Shown here piece by piece: positions 55,388 to 64,000 of a stretch of DNA of 64,000 nucleotides. The stretch covers positions 124,001 through 188,000 of the forward strand of contig MVAQ01000012.1 of the NCBI GenBank assembly GCA_014825775.1, written 5' to 3'. Within the stretch, counting starts at the first letter, position 1. Every line of letters starts with the position of its first letter. The position numbers were made by a program, and so were the translations under genes. Below the pieces are notes generated by a model. The model had not been told where the DNA came from, ran no database searches, and was given only the letters and a program-made list of their open reading frames with translations. The stretch comes from Krasilnikovozyma curviuscula. Taxonomy: Eukaryota > Basidiomycota > Tremellomycetes > Cystofilobasidiales > Mrakiaceae.

Positions 55388-58300
55388 TCAAGCTCCCTTC
55401 TTCTTCCCACCTCTCGGAACCTTCGAAGGAACTTTTCCACCAGTTGCGGGACGCTTAGAGGCTCCACCTGAAACACTCTTTCCACCCCGACTCGCCCTTC
55501 TCACAGCAGATGGTTTCGGTACCTCAACCACATCATCGTCATCAATTCCAATCGCATCCTGAGCCGTCTTCCCGGATCCTTTAACAATGGGTGTTGTGTT
55601 CGTCATCGTTGCGATTGGACCAGTCGCGACAGGACCAGTGGCCTTCCTCTTCTGCCCAACAGCAGCGTTGTCAGCTGATGGCGACGCTTGAATTAGAGCT
55701 GAGGATGAAGATGCTGCTGCAGGTGAAGGTGCTGCTGATAGAGCAGTACTGGGTCTTGAGATCATGGGTGGTGCCTGCTGCTTGATGGTATACGATGACT
55801 CTTCGACCAAACTTCCCACCCAATTCCTCTCAAATGCTAGATCACCATCCAGTCCATCGACATATCGACGCTCGCTCTGGAAAGCCATCCATGGTTCAGG
55901 ATCTGAGGCAAAATCTCTTGAGGAGACAATGTCCCTGGTGCCTTCAGCCCCGAAGTTCGCCAGGTTGAGAGACGTTGAATTTCTAAGGCTTCCTCCTATT
56001 TTGTAGGAATCCTTGTGAGACGGAAGAGGTGCTACGGGTTCAAGATCTTCGATATACTCCCATGGTTTTAGAGTCACCTTTCGCGCCACAGAGAAGTTGT
56101 CGGAAGGGCCAATTGCGAGCTGGATTGAACCGACTTCAGGCGGAACGTAAGGAAACAAAGCTTTGAGCTGAGATCGTTGATCTGGAGGAACCATTGGATG
56201 TCGATCGAAGGGAGGAGATGATTGTTGATTTCCGAGGCAACCCAAAAGAACGGGGTGGGACTCTTTCGGTATCTCTGCAAGGCGTGAGGATGACAACAGG
56301 TGAGTCATGTTTTGAGCTAAAAAATAAGAAGGAGTGCACCTCACCTTCAAAGAAGCACCAGATGGTGTCGACACAGAGGTTGAAAAGAGTTTCGTCAAGT
56401 GTGTGTACACCAGAATGAATCTGGAATGAGTAGACGATGGGCGTTGGTTTAAAGTAATGAGATCGAGAAAGATAGGTGGAACTCACGGTAGCGATCCGAA
56501 TCAACACTTCAATGTAGTTTTCAACCGTCTTATGAGAAGTAGAAGCGAAAGTCCCGTTCACCAAACCCGAGCGCGCAACGGCAAGAAGAAGATTTACGAC
56601 GCGAACGAGCAGAACTGTCAAGCGGCTGAGATCGTGTTCCGACACGTGAATCTCTCCAGGCTCCTTCATGCCCGTATCTTCTCCAGTAGCTCTCAGCTTT
56701 TTAGCATCATATTCTTCAGAGAACTTTGTGGAGATGCCGGAGAGTAGGGTGTGAAGCTTTGGCACCAGGATATCGAGAGGAGGTGGAGCCGAGTTCAGTT
56801 GCATCGAGCGATCGAGGTGCTCCGAAGGAAGACAGCGACCAAGAGCACCAGCCAAAATACGGAGCACATTGCCAACACTCTCGAGGAAAGAGGTGACTTT
56901 GTCGCTTTCAGCTCCGTCGTCCAAATTGAAGGCCAACATAATGGAAACCAATCTCTGGAGTCCACTGTCAACGAGCTAACGAAAACGATGAACTTGTCAA
57001 TTGGACTCGAAATGAGTAAGACTGGAGATCACTTACTTCTTTTACCGGTGGGGAATCCACACCTTTCCAGGCTTCACTGATCAGGTCCGTCTCGTCACCA
57101 GAGAGATCACGTTCAAAGATCGCCTTTAACAAGTTGTCCAACTGTTGCTCGGCATCGACTTTAGTGTCTTCGGAAACAAGACGCAGAGAGAGTTGCTTGA
57201 GTGAGAGTTGAAGCTCGAGAACTGATCTTGGCCATCTCCAGGGATTCAAGTTCGTTATAAATTTCCCCCAGTCGTAGTCCTTCAGTGATTTCGTCGCCGC
57301 TACTAGAAGTTACACAGATTTACAGACAACCACTTCGTCAGAAAGTTATTCGTAAAGAAAATAGAAATTAAAAAAAACCACCAAAACCGAGAGAGAAGAC
57401 TCACTTTCACCATTGTCGCTCATGATGAGTTTCAGCGAATCTACTAAGCGAGAATCCAACTGAGCTCTCAGAGGCGCATCGGGAGTGAGCCAATGTGGGC
57501 GAAGGAAGGAATCCTTGAGAATATCTTGATGACGGAAGGCAACAGCTTTGAATGTGATGTGCTTCGAGATTGTCTCCAAGATGAATTCCGAGGACGACGA
57601 CAAGTTACTACCTGGCGGAAGATACACCTCAAGAGCTGCCAAGTACGGCAAATGGTTGACGAGGTTGACTACGTTTGAGTCGTCATACACTGCCACCCGA
57701 GCAGTTTGCATTCGGTGTATCTCACAAAGACTAGTAGAGATGGGTGGGAGGTACGGTGATGGAACTGTACAGTCGGCAAGAAGAATTCGGTGGGCGAGGG
57801 CATGAGCACTGCTAAGGGCGGTCTCCAGTGGGAAAATAGATGTTGGCGATTGCTGCGTTGAGAGAAGCAGCATAGCAGATTCTTTCCAGATTGGAAGCAC
57901 TACGTAGTTGATGACTGTTGCAGCTTCAAGACATTTTGAGGACATGAGCTGTAGAAACAGCATCGTCATCAGACTCGACAAGTTGCCCGTGAGGATACTT
58001 GAAGTCGAGGATTGAGTACTTTTATCGGTGAACCATTTCTTAATATGCTGGTCCAGACCGTTAGGAAGGTGCTGGTGGATGTGGTGAAGGAAGCTGGCGT
58101 AACGCATGACAATGTTGTATTGATCAACGGGACTTTCCACTGATTTCGTCACATTTTCAATTCCCAAAACGACGTTATCCCAGACAATGTACGCCCAGTT
58201 GTTGAAAGCGTTGTATTTGTACCACAGTGTAGTGGTGATGGTGGCTTCTGATTGAGAGTCCGGTTCGAAGGGTAGTGTGAGAACTTCTGGTAGTTGGAGT

Positions 58301-61300
58301 GGTGGTGGGACCAGCAGATGATTGGAAGGCAGAAGGCCCTGACGAGATGGAAAGATTAATAATCAATAAACTTGCGCTATCACGGAACCAAAGAAAGGAA
58401 GGGAGCACCTTCAAATCATTGGTTGCGTCCCCTTCGATCAACCTCGCATCACCATCGCTCAAAAGCCCACAGTCTTTCATCTCACCCAGTAATACACGTG
58501 TTTCACGATCGTGTTTGCCGTTGGGTGATCTTCCGGCCAGATAACGCTCCATCAGAGCTTCAGCCAAAGCTCGGCCTGCTTCCATCGAAACCCAGACATC
58601 GATGTATCGACGGTAAGCCGAAATCTGTTGTTCAACCAGGAGAGGGGACGAGAAGAAGTCTGACGTTGATGTAAGAAACTATCAGTGAAGAAGGAATCAG
58701 TTTTGATCTAGAGGTCTGATATCATGATGAAGACAAACATCGAGCATAGTTGCGAAATCTCTGATGCGCTCCAATAGATCCATCATCCTCGCATAGATCT
58801 CAGGTTCCAACAATGGTCCACTAGATAAAAAATGGCTGTCAATTCTTTGATCGCAACTGAGGACGAGGCGGAATCGCAGTCGTGACTTACGTATTCGAGC
58901 TAGTTCCTTGAATATAGGGCCCAATCCATTTTCTCACCGCCTTGATCTGGACGAACCTCGGATAGCTCATCAAAAGATCAAAACCAGCTTTTGGAGGTGA
59001 GGTCGAAACTTCCTCTGTCGCGTCCATCGTCCCCCGCAAGAACATGCTTGAGTCGGCAAAGGCAGAGTCGAGCTCTTCCAGAATGAGGCGCTCCCCGTTA
59101 TCATCTGACGCGCCGCCTGACACGCCGTAGAGGGCAACACGTCGTTGCGCAAGGAGAGAAGGGGTCGAGTTAAACAGTGGGAGGGATTTGAGAATGTTGA
59201 GGTGGTGTTGAGACGCCGCCTACGAAAGACAACGAAAATAGTTAGTCCGTCTGCAGGATCAACAGCTTGGAATAAGGCTAATTGAATAAGACGGACCTCA
59301 TCCCGTAAACCGCTTATTAACCCTTTGGCAATCAAGCTCTGCAGATATCCAGCATAGCTGAAAAGGCCACATCTGGCTAGCTCACCAAACGTACTGGCGA
59401 CCGCATCGAGATTCTCTGCTTTATTCGCCGTCTTACTTTCATCCAACCACTTCCACAACGCATTCTGAAGCACATCATCCCCCGCCACGAAGCGTGCTGC
59501 CGCCTTCCTGTGCTTCGAAGCCCACCGCTTCAGAAGGGACGAGACGGCATACGGCCGATGGTAGCCATAGGACGAGTAACTGATGGACCACGAGAGAAGT
59601 ATGTTGAGCTTGACGTAGAACAACTCGGTAGAGGGTTTGGTGGATGGGTTAGAGGAAGAGGAGGTAAGTGTTGAGGAGAAGAACTGATCTGAGATGGATT
59701 TGAGATTGGACTTGGGACCAATTGAGTCGAGGAGGTTGATATCGATCATCGCTTGCCTTCGTGGTGACCAATTCTTGTTTACATTGATGTTTGCTGAAGA
59801 AACTATTGTTGCTGAAGATGACGACAATATATTATGGTTTGGGGTAGAGGTTGAGAGGATTACGGATAAAGAGGCAGATGCTGAAGATGAGCCAGGAGTT
59901 GAGGTGAACAACAGCGCCATGTTTCTAGCTTTAATTTCCTCGAATTCAATTCTCATGAGGCTAATAATTTCTTGGGCTTGGTAATCTTCGAGTAGGGCTG
60001 GAGGGAGAGTCGCTTCTGAAGAGGTTGATAAGATGATTGTAAGAGCTTCGGAATGTTTGGACCACATTCTTGGAGCAACAAAGAGGTACGGCGAGGATAA
60101 GAATGAGACCTAATGTAGAGTCAATCAGATATGTATCATTCTTGGACATGAGGTTCCCAACCCTAACCGCTGGGAGGGATGAAAACCAAACAAGTCAAAC
60201 ACTGACCTGCACGATCTTCCTCAAAATGAAGTCAACCTCACAGAGCGTCTCCCTACTGACTCCTCCCCAAATCTCACCAATCTTTACCAGACAAACCTCA
60301 ACGACAGACCTTGCATGGTGACCGCTCTCAACCAACCCATCGACGTACTCCTCCACAACCCTTCCGACGAATCCCAACTGCGCCAGGTTCGCACTGCCCA
60401 TAGCTTGGAAGAACCATGAGTAGAGCACTTTGCGATCGACAAGGTTCTCTTTAAAGCACCGGCGCAGCAGCTCCGTCGACCAGTTCCATTTCGCTAGCCA
60501 TTTCGCGCGCGTGGCTGGATCCGAGAAGATGGATTTGAACGGCTGCTTCAGGATGAAGCCTGTCCGTGGGACTGAGGGGAGTACGATCTCAGAAAGCTGT
60601 TTCTTCAAGTAAGTCGTCAGGGAATGAGTCCATTCGGTAGAGTAGTGTGTTGGTGGGAGGGGTGGACGACCGCGAGGAGGAATCTGCAACAAGAAAGAGC
60701 AGCAGTTTGAAGATACAAGGAATTTATTGGTAAAATTTCTGGTACGGTGGATAGTATAGAGGTACTTACGCTCTCGTTCCCGCCAATGACCTTAATAAAC
60801 CACAGACCTCTCTCAAACGGTACCCCATTTGCAAACAACATGTCCATCAGCTCAACACCTTTATATCCATGTGGAATACGCTTGGAAATTTGGTGCAATG
60901 GGATCGAAGGGTCAGCAAGCTCCGTTCGGAAAGTAGCGCGTTTGGAATCTTGGACGGTGTATCTCGCTGGGATCTTAAACGTCGATGGTCTATCAACAAC
61001 AACCGTCTTTAGTAATAAAAAGAGGGTGTGGTGGTGCTGGTGAAGATAATGTATGGCGGCTTACCCGACGACAGGAGCTTCTGCTTCTCGGCGAGCAAGG
61101 ACTTCTTCGAACAGACTGTTGACGCATGCTAACCCAGCTTCATTGGAGAGTTCTTTATACATCAAACCATGGACTGAGAAACTCTCCGACTGTAAGGAAC
61201 GATAGAAACCAGTCAATGTAAATATTACAGGACGAGATAGATGACAAGGGACGAGACGAAGCGACTGACGGCAGTTCCAACGTTCCAGGTGGGTGTGAAA

Positions 61301-61964
61301 CCACTTTTGACGTTAATCTCATCAATTCGATCTTCATCCTGTCCATGTCCTGGCCTCGATGGGTAGAAATCAGGGAACCCTGAGAGCACCCGACAGGTCA
61401 GCGTTTTTGAGTTTTGCAGAAGGCAAAAGAGAGGGAGGAACGTACCAAGGTCGGAGTTCCCGCTCAGGGGCGGTCTCCAGTCAGGTGGTTGGAGCAAAAA
61501 GGTTTCTATTGGACCAGGATGGGGACCATGGTTCTGCTTTGTAGGCAGGCCTGACAGAGTCGACCCTCCACTTAGGGTACGTGACATTCCTGATGATGAA
61601 CCCCTTGGCTTCACCACTACCCCCTTGCTCTCCTACAGACACGTTGGGTTAGATGGAAGACCAATTCTTAATGATATATCCTGTTAGCTGACGTATCCAA
61701 TGAGGAGGAGAACCCGTCGTTGCTGCTGGAACCGCTGGGGCTACGCTATAGCAATGAGAAGAGACCGTCAGCCTACAAGAACTACTGCCAGCTCAATACT
61801 GGTATTGTACTCACCTTTCCAGGTTATATCTACCAAATCCCCTTTCCGTCTCAGAAAGAATAAGAAGAATTAGGAATATAACGAGGGAAGGGGGTTTGAT
61901 GGACGGGAAGCAACTTTCGAGTTGTGCGACCAACGACGACTGGCTTCTCTTTCTGGCCCAGCAT
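55388..61964 (-). CDS. MED12: Mediator complex subunit 12 (CDK8 kinase module)
   Basis: Large nuclear protein that links the CDK8-cyclin C kinase module to Mediator (yeast Srb8). Many exons span about 6.5 kb. The N-terminal Med12 domain has GFGRYNLE, LLQPPDWRPPLS and FPDFYPSRPGHGQDED followed by NVKSGF. The next region is HGYKGVELMDMLFANGVPFE, LWFIKVIGGNE and RGRPPLPPTHYSTEWTHSL, typical of the LCEWAV segment. Coding continues with Ser-rich loops and Leu-rich helices to 55388. The tail is Lys/Gly-rich (KVPSKVPRGGKKKGA). It is shorter than metazoan MED12 and lacks the Gln-rich opposite-paired domain. The 5' end is not settled. An intron with a perfect branch site ends at about 61838; ATG at 61962-61964 is my best start, in frame via a weak donor. 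Confidence 0.82.
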
Positions 61965-63155
61965 GTCAGCATCACCTTCCCCAGGTCCAGAGGCATCCTC
62001 CTCTTCAACCAAAGTGAACAAGTACAACTTGACTCCTGCTGAACGACAGAAATTACAGGTGAGAGCACCCCGCCGATTTGGCTGGCGATTCAAATTAGGA
62101 AATTAATGCTGACTGTTTGATGTTTTGCTTGTGTGTTTCGTTTGGCGTATGTATAGCTCGAAAAACTGATGAAGGACCCGACAAAAGAAGTCCATATCCC
62201 TAAACCACCCAAAGAAAAAAGTTAGAGTTCATTTTCTCCTCAAACAAAATACATCCTGCGTCTCTCTATTCTGACTGACAGATCGCCTTCCCCCTCATTC
62301 TTGTTATTCGATGAATGAAAAGCCCTCAGAGCACCAAGGGAAATGATGAAGAACGTCCAGGGCTCGTCTGCTGGTGCAGGGTCGGGTGAATTCCACGTCT
62401 ACAAGCAGAACCGGAGGAGGGAGTACGAGAGGCTCAAGCTAATGGATGAGGCAGATGCGAAGGTGAGACTCTACTTATCTCTCAAATTTTCTAATTTCTT
62501 TCTATGTACTTTTTTCTGTGGGTTGGTGAGGGCAGGGATGTGTTAAGAAGGAAGAAGCATCAGGGACTGCGAGATCGATGGGTTGTTCCTTCCGGTCTTG
62601 GGTGTCATCATGAAGGTTGAATAGATCTTAGTTCAGCAGAAGCTGCATGCTTTGTGAATAATGTGTTCTGGTGCCTGTTCTAGCCATTTTGATTGTGTTT
62701 TTCTGTCTCGTGCCCTCCTTCATAACCCCCTGACTTCCTTTCTCCCTCTCATCGCTTCTAACAAAAAAAAACCCCTTTTGAAAACACAGGAAAAATCAAC
62801 ACGAGAATTCAATGAGCGACAGGCTGCTCGACTAGCGGCTGAAGAATCGAAGACCTCTAAGAACCGACTCAAGCGCGAGAAGAAGAAGGCTCGCTCTCGA
62901 GGTCTACCACCTCCAGCTTCAGGGTCAGTGACGGACCTTACAGAGGGAAAGAAGAGGAAGCTGGAGGGCGGCGCAGCGGGTGGGTTCGTTTTCCGTAGAC
63001 CAGGAGAAGAGAGCGAGGATGAGGACGAGGAAGAGGAGGAGGCTATCGTTGTCAAGCAGCCTCCGGTGGAGGACGAGGAGGTAGTTGACGATAGTGGTGA
63101 GGTGCCTAAAGTCGTGGAGACTGATCACGCAATCGTTATTCATGAGGAGGACTAG
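61963..63155 (+). CDS. DUF1168/PRKRIP1-like spliceosome-associated protein
   Basis: Exons: 61963-62058, 62157-62220, 62323-62462, 62790-63155. They total 666 nt, 221 aa. Key region is APREMMKNVQGSSAGAGSGE with FHVYKQNRRREYERL, the conserved PRKRIP1 core. A long charged helix follows (EFNERQAARLAAEESKTSKN, then RLKREKKKARSR), with a C-terminal acidic run (EDEDEEEEEA). Human PRKRIP1 bridges U2 snRNP and the step-II spliceosome; yeast lacks a clear counterpart. The third intron (62463-62789) is 327 nt, the longest in this part of the window. Divergent from MED12, with start codons meeting at one CATG. Confidence 0.87.
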
Positions 63156-63605
63156 GCTTGGTTGGATTGGTATCCACGCTGTGGGTAGTTCTGCCCAGCG
63201 CTACTTGGTATTGTAACGCTATTAAATGTTGGATCGAAGGTTGCAAGAATACAATTAAAACGCGATATGGGTATTGTGCTGGCATGCTGGTACTCAAGGA
63301 AAAAGCTGTTACTCCCAGTGATGCAGTCTGGTGGGACGAGTTGCACTCATGATACTAGCTGGATCTCGTTGTCGAATCTCAACTGACTCGAGAATGATAT
63401 ATAATACTTCCTTATATTAAAGCACTGGCTGTTCTGTTCAATCACTTTGTTTTGATTTCCAAAATGGGACCTTCGCGGTTGCGCGGACCCAAGCGACACA
63501 AGGGCAGCATGCGGTCGCCTTATCTGCTTTTAGTCCATCTCAGTTCTTGCCATCTTCGCTATCCTCGAACCACCATCCAATTCGAACTCGAATACCTATT
63601 CTACG
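63156..63605 (+). promoter_or_regulatory. DUF1168 3' UTR and bleomycin hydrolase promoter
   Basis: 450 nt with no supported gene. A frame at 63452-63682 overlaps the next gene out of frame and has no domain. No clear TATA. Confidence 0.4.
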
Positions 63606-64000
63606 ATGGGATCAGCTCAGTCTACCGCTTCGCTCAAAGCCCCAACCCAGTACTCCTCGTCCAGTGCAGATGGCCTCAATGAGAAGCTCGCCGCCCTCGA
63701 GGAGGACTTTTCCAATGTAACCATTCACGGAAGACCCTCTGCGACCCTCCAGCTCGATAAGTTCAGATCCTGGGAGGCAGACATGGAGTCCAACCCAACG
63801 TTAAAGCTCTCCCAAACCGTTCGTCGTTTCATTTTCGTTTCGCGTGGACCCCATCCGCGAGGCAAACTGTCTGACTGTCTATGTCGACACAGGTAATGAC
63901 CCACACCGAGATCCCAACTGCCTTGATCTCTCGAACTGCTGGTGTAGCTCAGCCTCACGTTTACAACACTTCCGTTGATTTCCTCAAAGGTCTCCCTAAA
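63606..64000 (+). CDS. BLH1: Bleomycin hydrolase (C1B cysteine aminopeptidase), 5' part
   Basis: Cut by the window end. Exon 1 63606-63818, intron 63819-63892 (GTTCGT..CACAG), exon 2 from 63893. Start MGSAQSTASLK matches the family opening MGSS. After a low-homology stretch the conserved core begins: LSQT|VMTHTEIPTALISRTAGVAQ, then PHVYNTSVDFLKGLP. The catalytic region (NQKSSGRCW-type motif) should follow directly outside the window. The enzyme is a cytosolic hexameric cysteine protease that trims peptides and detoxifies homocysteine thiolactone. No sign of defect in the visible part. Confidence 0.85.

Noticed and set aside
61851..62093. Minus-strand frames antisense to the DUF1168 first exon as an upstream MED12 exon
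   Set aside because: The plus-strand frame carries the conserved core, and no convincing donor or MED12-like sequence appears in the minus frame beyond 61964.
1..64000. Mobile elements, CRISPR arrays, tRNA or rRNA genes
   Set aside because: No terminal repeats, transposase or reverse transcriptase motifs, regularly spaced repeats or cloverleaf-like segments were seen on either strand.

Overview
This is nuclear DNA of a basidiomycete yeast, most likely a Tremellales fungus of the Cryptococcus/Kwoniella type. The evidence is dense genes cut by many short introns (about 50-80 nt, GT..AG, with CTGAC/CTAAC-like branch sites), a GT90/CAP10-family capsule-type glycosyltransferase next to an alpha-1,3-glucan synthase, and a UVE1 photolyase-alternative endonuclease. 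I found 23 protein genes, two of them cut by the window ends. I saw no tRNA, rRNA, transposon or CRISPR-like array. Most gene models were built by hand from splice signals. For most of them the exon lengths sum to a multiple of three and restore family motifs.

Layout. 0-9 kb: end of a PAS/AT-hook regulator (+), ARG2 N-acetylglutamate synthase (-), and a two-RRM RNA-binding protein (-). 9.9-23.4 kb: two cell-surface polysaccharide genes in tandem (+), a GT90 glycosyltransferase and a 37-exon alpha-1,3-glucan synthase (AGS1). 24.3-34.7 kb: two MFS transporters, a mitochondrial ETHE1-like persulfide dioxygenase and a PhyH-type 2-oxoglutarate dioxygenase (all +). 35-41 kb: SFC1 mitochondrial carrier (-) and UVE1 (-), with UVE1 divergent from a BLI-3-like flavin split-barrel protein (+). 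41.2-45.2 kb: three tandem PLAC8 genes (-). 45.5-49 kb: a small unknown protein, a Dabb protein and KEI1, the regulatory subunit of inositol phosphorylceramide synthase (all -). 49.6-55 kb: a Zn2Cys6 transcription factor and a pirin (+). 55.4-64 kb: MED12 of the Mediator kinase module (-), divergent from a DUF1168/PRKRIP1-type spliceosome-associated protein (+), then the 5' end of bleomycin hydrolase (+).

Themes. The GT90 gene and AGS1 both build surface glycans, and alpha-1,3-glucan is the wall layer to which capsule attaches in Cryptococcus. UVE1 and the BLI-3-like gene share one promoter region, and both families are light-responsive in other fungi. The most striking sequence-level result is splicing: very small exons (4, 5, 11, 15, 26 and 27 nt) occur in six genes, and two introns begin with GC. 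In almost every case the small exon or GC site is required to restore a conserved motif or reading frame, so automatic annotation is likely to be wrong at these places.
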